Source of the DNA: Lachnoclostridium sp. UBA2905
GTDB taxonomy: Bacteria; Bacillota; Clostridia; Lachnospirales; Lachnospiraceae
Direction of reading: 5' to 3'
NCBI GenBank assembly: GCA_002349525.1
Contig: DEDL01000027.1
Location: 454 to 16,369 of the forward strand
DNA length: 15,916 bases
In this document: positions 1 to 5,509 of the stretch, piece after piece
Layout: the number at the start of each line of letters is the position of its first letter
Position numbering within the stretch: position 1 is the stretch's first letter
Translations under genes and position numbers: made by a program
Notes under the pieces: model-generated
Databases searched by the model: none
Told to the model about the DNA's origin: nothing
Seen by the model: the letters and a program-made list of their open reading frames with translations, nothing else

Positions 1-33
1 GAGTTTCACGGATTCAGGTATAAGCCTGAATAA
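1..33 (+). CDS. Possible C-terminal end of an upstream gene (partial)
   Basis: Reading from base 1 the frame is open for ten codons (EFHGFRYKPE) and ends in TAA at 31-33. A 7-bp hairpin (12-18 with 25-31, loop TATAAG) overlaps its end, and a longer terminator-like hairpin follows at 65-100, which fits the end of a plus-strand gene. Ten codons cannot identify a family and the frame could be open by chance, so the product is unknown. Confidence 0.3.
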   Translation, partial: EFHGFRYKPE

Positions 34-64
34 TCTTATATTTTGATATATGTATGACTTGATT

Positions 65-100
65 AAGGTGTGCTCTGGATATTTTGGCAGAGTGCACCTT
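65..100 (+). terminator. Terminator-like hairpin at the left edge
   Basis: Bases 65-77 pair with 88-100 to give a 13-bp stem with two adjacent G-U wobbles and a 10-nt loop. The following tract (ACTTTGTT) is only moderately T-rich, so this is a probable but not ideal intrinsic terminator. It would end transcription from a gene to the left and isolate the promoter that begins at 152. Confidence 0.5.
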
Positions 101-151
101 ACTTTGTTAACAAAATGACATGAAAAGATGTAAAAAAAGAATAAACAAATC

Positions 152-180
152 TTGACAGACTATAAAAACTGTATTAATAT
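152..180 (+). promoter_or_regulatory. Sigma-A type promoter upstream of a candidate small RNA
   Basis: A perfect -35 hexamer TTGACA (152-157) is followed by a 17-bp spacer and TAATAT (175-180). The predicted transcription start is near 187, which is exactly the first base of a stem-loop. No protein gene lies downstream on this strand before the opposing gene, so the promoter most likely drives the RNA described at 187-375. An overlapping TATAAT at 178-183 would give a 20-bp spacer and is less likely. Confidence 0.6.
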
Positions 181-186
181 AATAAT

Positions 187-375
187 AGTAGTTTAACCAA
201 TTACTTATATTTTATATATATAGAGTAATAACTACTTCTCCCCCATATACAAAAGATAAAAACTAAAATTATCCCAAAAGATCAGCTAATCCTTTAAGAG
301 TCCCAATCTATATGGATTAGCTGATGAACGTAAATACGGTGCAGCAAAGTTATTTGCTGCACCGTATTGTTTACA
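187..375 (+). ncRNA. Candidate independent small RNA with three stem-loops and UCCC motifs
   Basis: This stretch runs from the predicted start of the 152-180 promoter to a strong terminator hairpin. Stem-loop 1 is 187-193 with 230-236 (7 bp), continued inside by 201-205 with 224-228. Stem-loop 2 is a perfect 12-bp stem, 281-292 with 314-325, with a 21-nt loop. Stem-loop 3 is a perfect 16-bp stem, 333-348 with 353-368, with a GTTA loop. Three pyrimidine motifs lie in predicted single-stranded parts: TCCCCC at 239-244, TCCC at 272-275, and TCCC at 301-304 in the loop of stem 2. Such C-rich motifs are how known Firmicute regulatory RNAs of the RsaE/RoxS type contact Shine-Dalgarno sequences; the analogy here is inference. 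No ORF with a ribosome binding site is present. It did not match 6S, tmRNA, SRP RNA or any riboswitch I can recognise by eye. Confidence 0.5.
333..375 (+). terminator. Strong terminator hairpin ending the candidate small RNA
   Basis: A perfect 16-bp stem (333-348 with 353-368) closed by a GTTA tetraloop is followed by TTGT and TT on the plus strand. The T-tract is short, but the stem is long and partly GC. It may also serve the opposing DUF1846 gene, whose stop is at 429, because the minus-strand reading of the same stem is followed by TTTACG. The 5' flank AACGTAAATAC (327-337) is also complementary to copies at 377-387 and 393-403 in the adjacent repeat, giving an alternative longer fold. 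Confidence 0.65.
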
Positions 376-414
376 TGTATTTACGTTTGCATGTATTTAC
401 GTTTGCATGTATTT
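375..414. repeat. 16-bp tandem repeat, about 2.5 copies
   Basis: ATGTATTTACGTTTGC occurs at 375-390 and again, identical, at 391-406; a partial third copy (ATGTATTT) is at 407-414. The array lies between the small-RNA terminator and the 3' end of the opposing gene, so it is in the 3' region of both transcripts. Each full copy contains the 11-nt complement of 327-337. Confidence 0.8.
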
Positions 415-428
415 CACATGCGTATCAT

Positions 429-1904
429 TTACATAACACCTTTATTCTCATATACCGCTTCATTGGTAACATCTATTCCAAGCCTTTTGAAGGTATTCAT
501 ATCAACTGAAGAGAGAATAACAGTTGTGTGAAGCTGGCAGCCTGCAAGTTTAGGAAGCTGCATAAGGGCGGCACGTGCATTCTCATCAGTAGCGGCACAC
601 ATGGAAAGTGCTATAAGTACTTCGTCTGTGTGAAGTCTTGGATTCTTGCTTCCAAGATAGTCTGTCTTCAGCTTCTGAATAGGTTCAATAAATGTTGGTG
701 ATATAAGATGAACATCATCAGGTATTCCACCAAGCTTTTTAACAGCATTCAGAAGTACAGCTGAAACAGCTCCAAGAAGAGATGAAGTTTTTCCTGTAAC
801 GATTGTTCCATTAGGAAGCTCAAGGGCTGCTGCAGGTGAATTCATCTTGCTGGCAAGTTCATTGGCATAAGGAACTACCGGACGGTCATTGGTTGTGATC
901 TTAGCCTGTTTCATAAGAAGCTCAAGCTTATAAACCTCATCTGAGGTAGCTTCGTCATTAGCATACCTATTCATTGACTGGTAGTAGCGTCTGATAATCT
1001 CCTGCTTGGACGCTTCCCTGCAGACTTCATCATCAATAATACAGTTACCTGCCATGTTAACACCCATGTCAGTTGGTGACTGATAAGGACATGTTCCATA
1101 AATACCTTCAAACATAGCGGCAAGAACAGGATATATTTCTATATCACGATTATAATTGACGGTTGTCTGGCCATATGCTTCAAGATGGAATGGGTCAATC
1201 ATGTTAAGGTCATTAAGGTCGGCTGTTGCAGCTTCATAAGCAAGATTGACCGGATGCTTAAGAGGAATATTCCAAATAGGAAATGTTTCAAATTTGGCAT
1301 AGCCGGCTTTGATCCCACGTTTATTCTCATGATATAACTGGGAAAGACATGTTGCCATTTTTCCGCTTCCAGGACCTGGGGCAGTAACAACTACAAGAGG
1401 TCTTGTGGTTATAACATAATCATTTTTCCCATACCCGTCATCACTAACGATAGCCTGTATATTATTAGGATAGCCATCAATTGGATAATGGCGGTAGACC
1501 TTAATTCCAAGATGCTCAAGCTTGGCCTGGAATATGTTAGCTGACTCCTGACCGGTGTATCTTGTAATAACGACACTACTGACATAAAGACCCTTATCTC
1601 GGTAAACCTTAATAAGACGTATAACATCTTCGTCATATGTTATACCAAGGTCGTGACGTATTTTGTTCTTCTCAATATCAGCTGCATTAATTGAAATGAT
1701 GAGCTCAGCCTGGTCAGAAAGCTGTAAAAGCATCTGGAGCTTACTGTCAGGAGCAAAACCCGGCAATACTCTGGATGCATGGTAGTCATCAAATAATTTG
1801 CCACCAAATTCAAGGTAGAGCTTGTCACCGAACTGGTTAATACGCTCCCTGATATGTTCGGACTGTATTTTAAGATATTTGTTATTATCAAAGCCTATTT
1901 TCAT
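429..1904 (-). CDS. DUF1846 (UPF0371) family protein
   Basis: The 491-aa protein starting MKIGFDNNKY matches the DUF1846/UPF0371 family, widespread in Firmicutes and some Actinobacteria, of about this length, structurally characterised but without an assigned reaction as far as I know. A glycine-rich P-loop-like motif APGPGSGKMAT lies at residues 175-185 after a hydrophobic strand, suggesting nucleotide or phosphate binding; this is inference. A second conserved-looking block (GTIVTGKTSSLLGAVSA) lies near the C-terminus. No signal peptide or membrane segment is seen, so it is cytosolic. The ATG at 1904 was chosen because AGAGAGG lies 8 nt upstream; a TTG at 1925 would add seven residues but would run through that site. 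It is transcribed alone, divergent from degV, and its 3' end faces the small-RNA unit. No clear promoter was found; TACTAT on the minus strand upstream lacks a good -35. Confidence 0.9.
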   Translation of the reverse strand: MKIGFDNNKYLKIQSEHIRERINQFGDKLYLEFGGKLFDDYHASRVLPGFAPDSKLQMLLQLSDQAELIISINAADIEKNKIRHDLGITYDEDVIRLIKVYRDKGLYVSSVVITRYTGQESANIFQAKLEHLGIKVYRHYPIDGYPNNIQAIVSDDGYGKNDYVITTRPLVVVTAPGPGSGKMATCLSQLYHENKRGIKAGYAKFETFPIWNIPLKHPVNLAYEAATADLNDLNMIDPFHLEAYGQTTVNYNRDIEIYPVLAAMFEGIYGTCPYQSPTDMGVNMAGNCIIDDEVCREASKQEIIRRYYQSMNRYANDEATSDEVYKLELLMKQAKITTNDRPVVPYANELASKMNSPAAALELPNGTIVTGKTSSLLGAVSAVLLNAVKKLGGIPDDVHLISPTFIEPIQKLKTDYLGSKNPRLHTDEVLIALSMCAATDENARAALMQLPKLAGCQLHTTVILSSVDMNTFKRLGIDVTNEAVYENKGVM

Positions 1905-2032
1905 AATGTAATCCTCTCTGAACAATCGTATTCGTATAGTATTTACTCAAATTTTACATAAAACATTACCTTAGATATTTTATGATAATGGCAAAAATAA
2001 AACAAGGGGTAAAATAAAATTCGTCATCTTAT

Positions 2033-2062
2033 TTGTCAGAGGGGTGCAATATGTGGTACAAT
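2033..2062 (+). promoter_or_regulatory. Promoter for the degV-LUD pair
   Basis: TTGTCA (2033-2038), an 18-bp spacer and TACAAT (2057-2062) preceded by TG one base upstream make an extended -10 promoter. It leaves an untranslated leader of about 55 nt before the ATG at 2123. Confidence 0.55.
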
Positions 2063-2122
2063 AAATGAGTTGAAATTTTATGCAGATCACACAAATACAG
2101 GAAAAGGATACAGGAAGAATTT

Positions 2123-2974
2123 ATGGACAAAATAAGGATAATAACCGATTCAGGATCTGACATTATTGATAGTAAAAGAGATAATGTAACAGTGTTGCCA
2201 ATGAGCATCACATTTGGTGATGAAGTATTTTATGACGGCGTCACACTTAGTCACAGCGAATTTTATATGAAGCTTATTGAAAGTGATGAGCTTCCAAAGA
2301 CAAGTCTTATAGCACCGGCTTCATTTGCAGATGCATTTGAAGAAGCTAAGAATGCTGGAGAAAAGGTAATTGCCATTACTATTTCAGCTGGGCTTTCAGG
2401 AACGTACCAGAGCGCTGTGCTTGCAGCAGAAGATTACGATGATGTGTATGTAGTTGACAGTATGAATGTTACAATAGGTGAACGCATTCTTGTCGAGTAC
2501 GCACTGAAGCTTATTGACGAGGGTAAGGACATCGAAGATATAGTAAATGAGTTAGAAAGTGCAAAAAAAAGGATATGTGTTCTTGGCCTTTTGGATACAC
2601 TTGAATATCTTAAAAAGGGTGGCAGAGTCTCATCTTCTGTTGCGTTTGTTGGTGACGTGTTGAGAATCAAGCCGGTTGTTACCGTTGATGGGGAAGGAAA
2701 GGTTGCAATGCTTGGAAAGGCTCGTGGCTCAAAGAATGGCAACAACTTCCTTATAAGTGAGATAGAAAAGGTGAATGGTGTAGATTTTGATATGCCATAT
2801 TTCCTTGGTTATACAGGACTTAATGATACCCTGCTTAAGAAGTACGTTAAGGACAGTGAACATATATGGGGACCTTATACAGAAGAACTTCCTGTATGTT
2901 CAATTGGCGCAACTATTGGAACACATGTTGGACCTAATGCAATTGCGGTTGCATTTTTTGCACCCTGCAAATAA
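2123..2974 (+). CDS. DegV family fatty-acid-binding protein (FakB-like)
   Basis: The 283-aa product has the full-length DegV layout: the N-terminal ITDSGSD motif (residues 7-13), DGVTL (38-42), LPKTSLIAP (57-65, the family's P-x-T-S acyl-binding segment) and ISAGLSGTYQSA (87-98, oxyanion-loop serine region). The C-terminal half carries LEYLKKGGRVS and the terminal IGTHVGPNA block. Proteins of this family bind a fatty acid and, in the best-known case (FakB), present it to the kinase FakA for phosphorylation and phospholipid synthesis. No fakA is visible here, and many Clostridia have several degV paralogues, so the acyl specificity and partner are unknown. GGAAG lies 6 nt before the ATG. The LUD gene follows after 18 nt and is probably co-transcribed. 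Confidence 0.93.
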   Translation: MDKIRIITDSGSDIIDSKRDNVTVLPMSITFGDEVFYDGVTLSHSEFYMKLIESDELPKTSLIAPASFADAFEEAKNAGEKVIAITISAGLSGTYQSAVLAAEDYDDVYVVDSMNVTIGERILVEYALKLIDEGKDIEDIVNELESAKKRICVLGLLDTLEYLKKGGRVSSSVAFVGDVLRIKPVVTVDGEGKVAMLGKARGSKNGNNFLISEIEKVNGVDFDMPYFLGYTGLNDTLLKKYVKDSEHIWGPYTEELPVCSIGATIGTHVGPNAIAVAFFAPCK

Positions 2975-2992
2975 GTGAAAGGAGATCTTTAT

Positions 2993-3622
2993 ATGAACGA
3001 AAACATTTTCAAGAGGAATGAGAAACTTGCAAAAAAGGTTATAGAGGGATTGAAATCACGTAATATGACCGGATACTATGCTTCATCAAAAGAGGAAGCC
3101 CTTAAGATTGCCCTTGACCTTATACCAGAGGGAAGCAAGGTTGGTAAAGGTGGAGCCCAGTCTGTAGTAGATATTGGGCTTGATGCTGCACTTAAGAGTG
3201 GAAATTATGATTATGTGGCAAACAGATCATTTGAAACAAATAAAGAAGGATACATGTTCTCATATATGTCAGATGTATTTATTGGAAGCACCAATGCTAT
3301 AACTGAGGACGGAATTCTTGTTAATATTGATGGTACATCAAACAGAGTTTCTGCGTATGCCTACGGACCTGACAAGCTTATTCTTATTGTAGGAATGAAC
3401 AAGGTTGCAAAGGATGTGGATGATGCCATGAAGAGAGCACGTAATATTGCTGCTCCAGCCAATGCGCAGCGTTTCGATGTTAAGACTCCGTGCAATGTCA
3501 ATGGTACATGTGCAAATTGTAAGTCACCGGATACAATATGCTGTCAGTTCCTTATAACAAGATTCTCAAGACAGACGGATAGAATTCATGTGATACTTGT
3601 TAATGACAATCTGGGTTTCTAA
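2993..3622 (+). CDS. LUD domain protein (lactate-utilisation family, single domain)
   Basis: The 209-aa protein matches the LUD (DUF162) family related to LutC. It has the GGAQS turn (residues 53-57), the FIGSTNAITEDGILVNIDG stretch (97-115) typical of the phosphosugar-isomerase-like fold, and the YGPDKLILIVGMNKV block (124-138). The C-terminus has a cysteine cluster (C167, C173, C176, C183, C184), which suggests a metal or Fe-S site; this is inference. The fold is that of the lactate-utilisation proteins, but the LutA and LutB partners are not here, so a role in lactate oxidation is not shown. AAAGGAG lies 8 nt before the ATG at 2993; an upstream in-frame GTG at 2975 overlaps that site and was rejected as start. 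It follows degV closely and ends before a long non-coding stretch. Confidence 0.9.
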   Translation: MNENIFKRNEKLAKKVIEGLKSRNMTGYYASSKEEALKIALDLIPEGSKVGKGGAQSVVDIGLDAALKSGNYDYVANRSFETNKEGYMFSYMSDVFIGSTNAITEDGILVNIDGTSNRVSAYAYGPDKLILIVGMNKVAKDVDDAMKRARNIAAPANAQRFDVKTPCNVNGTCANCKSPDTICCQFLITRFSRQTDRIHVILVNDNLGF

Positions 3623-3800
3623 TGATAAAAGGCATATAGATGTTACCTAAAACACTTATTTGGACAGCCTGAAGTCGGTTAGAGCTTAATTGAGTAAAAA
3701 GTAACTGAACAGATTAGTAACAAGATGGATAATTCCTTACTGGTTGTAAGGGATATTAAACATTAATACATTGTATTAGAAGGAAAGGGTGGTTTGCCTT
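3623..3800. other. Intergenic region with hairpin, no gene seen
   Basis: No credible ORF was found. A 9-bp hairpin with one G-U pair (3732-3740 with 3746-3754, loop TGGTT) is not followed by a T-run, so it is not a standard terminator for the LUD gene; it overlaps the -35 box of the putative promoter at 3744-3772 and might be an operator. GTTAC at 3642-3646 can pair with GTAAC at 3701-3705, enclosing a structured-looking stretch that I could not match to a known riboswitch. Confidence 0.4.
3744..3772 (+). promoter_or_regulatory. Putative promoter before the signal-peptide ORF
   Basis: TTGTAA (3744-3749), a 17-bp spacer and TACATT (3767-3772) fit a sigma-A promoter about 28 bp upstream of the ATG at 3801. 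Its presence suggests that the short ORF downstream is, or recently was, expressed. Confidence 0.4.
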
Positions 3801-3884
3801 ATGAAAATTAAAAGATTAATAGCAGGCCTTATGGTATGTGCACTTGCTACGGGTCTTGTGCAGACTGATACCTACACCTTTTGA
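3801..3884 (+). pseudogene. Signal-peptide-only ORF, probable remnant of a secreted-protein gene
   Basis: ATG at 3801 opens a 27-aa frame: a basic start (MKIKR), a hydrophobic core (LIAGLMVCALATGLV), then QTDTYTF and TGA. This is the form of an export signal without a mature domain. GGGTGG lies 8 nt before the ATG and a promoter-like sequence lies upstream, so the expression signals look intact. The frame stops inside the loop of the inverted repeat at 3864-3920, next to the convergent spore-protein gene. The simplest reading is a secreted-protein gene that lost its body by deletion or rearrangement; a genuine small hydrophobic peptide cannot be excluded. No lipobox is present. Confidence 0.45.
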
Positions 3885-3920
3885 AGAATTTACCCTGCAA
3901 AGAGTGTAGAAGGTATCAGT
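3864..3920. repeat. Imperfect inverted repeat at a convergent gene junction
   Basis: ACTGATACC-TACAC (3864-3877) is complementary to GTGTA (3904-3908) plus GGTATCAGT (3912-3920), with a GAA bulge (3909-3911) and a 26-nt loop. It covers the stop codons of both the signal-peptide ORF (3882-3884) and the spore protein (3916-3918). On the plus strand a T8 tract follows about 11 nt after the stem; on the minus strand there is no T-run. It may be a bidirectional 3'-end hairpin; flanking signs of an insertion sequence were not found. Confidence 0.6.
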
Positions 3921-4143
3921 AACCGGGGGTCTTTTTTTTCTTCTGTCTGCTTGCAAGAATTCCTCCGATTCTGCCACTTTCCTTTGCAGTAAGGGAACGC
4001 CAGCCATTTTCTAAAACTTTGTCGTATAAACCCAGTTCCTTTGCTATTTCCCATTTCATAATCTCGGCAGGGGTGGATGCCAGAGAGGGGTCATTTTTTA
4101 TTAGCTCCTTTTTAGTGTTGTTGTGTTTTTTTGTTTTATTCAC
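3916..4143 (-). CDS. Small acid-soluble spore protein, alpha/beta type
   Basis: The 75-aa product carries both conserved blocks of alpha/beta-type SASPs: MKWEIAKELGLYDKV (residues 29-43), containing the site where the germination protease GPR usually cuts (here between E32 and I33), and SLTAKESGRIGGILASR (50-66), the helix-turn-helix region that binds spore DNA. These proteins coat DNA in the forespore, protect it from UV and heat, and supply amino acids on germination. The start is GTG at 4143 with GGAGG 7 nt upstream. Both ends are very lysine-rich (NKTKKHNNTKKE; KKKK), an unusually long basic N-terminus. Expression would be expected from sigma-G in the forespore, but I could not locate a convincing sigma-G promoter; the upstream space is taken by the 23-bp repeat array. 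Confidence 0.85.
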   Translation of the reverse strand: MNKTKKHNNTKKELIKNDPSLASTPAEIMKWEIAKELGLYDKVLENGWRSLTAKESGRIGGILASRQKKKKTPGY

Positions 4144-4180
4144 TATGATACCTCCAATTTAAATATAAATTCTAAATCTG

Positions 4181-4365
4181 GTTTTCAATATAATTTTTGA
4201 TATGGTTTTAATACGATCTTTGATACAGTTTTAATGCGGTCCTTGATACAGTTTTGATTTGGTCCTCGATACAGTTTTGATTTGGTCCTCGATACAGTTT
4301 TGATGTGTCTCTTGATACAGTTTTAATACGATCTTTGATACAGTTTTAATACGGTTTTAAATATA
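4181..4365. repeat. 23-bp tandem repeat array, about eight units
   Basis: Units begin at 4181 (followed by one extra G), 4205, 4228, 4251, 4274, 4297, 4320 and 4343. A typical unit is GTTTTAATACGATCTTTG plus ATACA; the 4251 and 4274 units are identical to each other (GTTTTGATTTGGTCCTCG plus ATACA), and the 4205 and 4320 units are identical to each other. The first and last units are degenerate. There are no spacers, and 23 is not a multiple of three, so the array is neither CRISPR nor coding. It lies between the divergent starts of the spore protein and the methyltransferase. Confidence 0.92.
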
Positions 4366-4435
4366 GTCTTTCCAGCATAAACCCAAATATTCAGCAGAGT
4401 GTCAGTTTACTCCCATTCTTTTTGACTTCTGTTTC

Positions 4436-4464
4436 TTGAGTTTTAGTATCATGTGTGTTATAGT
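4436..4464 (+). promoter_or_regulatory. Promoter for the methyltransferase-hslO-clpC gene run
   Basis: TTGAGT (4436-4441), a 17-bp spacer and TATAGT (4459-4464) preceded by TG one base upstream form an extended -10 promoter, about 60 nt before the ATG. An overlapping alternative is TTGACT (4422-4427) with TAGTAT (4444-4449) and a 16-bp spacer. The rest of 4366-4523 shows no gene. Confidence 0.5.
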
Positions 4465-4523
4465 TTCTATAGCACATATGTAAATGAGTACATGAAACTT
4501 ATGAAAGGAAATTAGAAATATAG

Positions 4524-5459
4524 ATGGAAGAGGCATATACTGTATTTGCTGATATATACGATGAGTTTATGAACAACATACCTTATGAAAAATGGTGTGA
4601 GAATGTATGCCATATACTTGCAGAGTATGGAAGGAATGGCGGAATAAAAAGTGGAATCATTGCAGAACTGGGATGTGGGACGGGTGTTATGACAAGGCTT
4701 ATGTCAAAGGCCGGTTTTGATATGATTGGAATTGATAATTCAGAGGATATGCTTGCAATTGCAAGAGAAGAAAACGAGGAAGCCTATGCAGATGCAGAAG
4801 CTTATTTGGAAACAGAAGAAGAATTTTTAGGGACAGAAGAAGAACCTTTGGAAACAGAGGAAGAATTTTTGGGAATAGAAGAAGAATTTTTAACAACGGA
4901 AGCTTCTGAAGGTTTGGAAAAGACAGGACCTGGAAAAGGAATCCTTTACCTGCTTCAGGATATGAGAGACCTTGAGCTTTATGGAACAGTTGACGCAGTT
5001 ATAAGCGTCTGTGACAGCATGAATTATCTTACAGGCAATGGTGATCTTGGCAAGGTTCTTAAAAAGGTCAACCTGTATCTTGAACGGGACGGATTATTTG
5101 TATTTGATATGAAAACTGACTACTGTTACAGTCATATCCTTGGTGACAGCGTGCAGTATGAGGAAAGTGAAGACTGCTCTCTTATATGGGAGAATCATTA
5201 TGACAGGGAATCAGAAATTCATTCCTATGATCTTACGATGTTTATAGCTTATGAAGATAATGATACCTATGAAAAATATAAGGAAACCCATATACAGCGT
5301 GCTTATACTGTTGAAGAGGTGAAAGAAGCGGTTCAGGATGCAGGTATGGAGCTTTTAGCTGTGCTTGATGCCGAAACACTTGGAAAGCCAGATGATAAGA
5401 CAAAGAGAGTATATTATATTACAAAGGAAAAATTTCAGAAAAATAAAAAATATATCTGA
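4524..5459 (+). CDS. Class I SAM-dependent methyltransferase with an acidic repeat insert
   Basis: The 311-aa protein starts with the family's YTVFADIYDEFMN...YEKW helix, then motif I AELGCGTG (residues 47-54) for SAM binding, the acidic loop IGIDNSEDML (68-77), LLQDMRDLELYG (143-154) and VISVCDSMNYL (159-169) of the Rossmann fold. The substrate is unknown. Residues 84-137, between beta-strand 2 and the LLQDM strand, are an extra segment containing four copies of the heptad L-[EG]-[TI]-E-E-E-[FP] (95-122). Without it the protein would be near 255 aa, the size I would expect for the family. AAAGGAA lies upstream of the ATG with rather long spacing. It is the first gene of the plus-strand run and is followed 50 nt later by hslO. 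Confidence 0.85.
   Translation: MEEAYTVFADIYDEFMNNIPYEKWCENVCHILAEYGRNGGIKSGIIAELGCGTGVMTRLMSKAGFDMIGIDNSEDMLAIAREENEEAYADAEAYLETEEEFLGTEEEPLETEEEFLGIEEEFLTTEASEGLEKTGPGKGILYLLQDMRDLELYGTVDAVISVCDSMNYLTGNGDLGKVLKKVNLYLERDGLFVFDMKTDYCYSHILGDSVQYEESEDCSLIWENHYDRESEIHSYDLTMFIAYEDNDTYEKYKETHIQRAYTVEEVKEAVQDAGMELLAVLDAETLGKPDDKTKRVYYITKEKFQKNKKYI
4806..4889 (+). repeat. 21-bp coding tandem repeat, four copies
   Basis: Four consecutive 21-bp units (4806-4826, 4827-4847, 4848-4868, 4869-4889) encode LETEEEF, LGTEEEP, LETEEEF and LGIEEEF. Units 1 and 3 differ by one base; the alternation suggests a 42-bp unit that duplicated once. The period keeps the reading frame, so copy-number change would only lengthen or shorten an acidic surface insert in the methyltransferase. 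Confidence 0.9.
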
Positions 5460-5461
5460 TA

Positions 5462-5509
5462 ATTAGGAGATATAAAAATTAGGAAATTTAAAAATTAGGA
5501 GATATAAAA
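5462..5509 (+). repeat. Three tandem 16-bp copies of the ribosome binding site before hslO
   Basis: ATTAGGAGATATAAAA occurs at 5462-5477 and 5494-5509, with a variant ATTAGGAAATTTAAAA at 5478-5493. Each copy carries a GGAG or GGAA core. Only the third is used directly: its GGAG lies 8 nt before the hslO ATG, which sits where the ATT of a fourth copy would begin. The duplication therefore places spare ribosome-binding cores upstream of the real one. Confidence 0.9.

Noticed and set aside
324..509. 61-aa plus-strand ORF across the small-RNA terminator
   Set aside because: Its ATG lies inside the base of a hairpin with no ribosome binding site, it runs through the terminator and tandem repeats, and it overlaps the 3' end of the DUF1846 gene.
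3623..3800. Cyclic-di-GMP riboswitch before the signal-peptide ORF
   Set aside because: The stretch looks structured, but the conserved cores of class I and class II c-di-GMP aptamers as I know them are not present.
3864..3920. Insertion-sequence end
   Set aside because: Only one inverted repeat pair is present; no matching copy at the far side of the spore gene, no transposase fragment and no target duplication were seen.
4181..4365. CRISPR array
   Set aside because: The 23-bp units are directly joined without spacers, the units themselves vary, and there are no cas genes nearby.
4699..4896. Minus-strand ORF rich in Leu-Phe-Pro repeats
   Set aside because: It is the antisense reading of the acidic 21-bp coding repeat in the methyltransferase, with no ribosome binding site.
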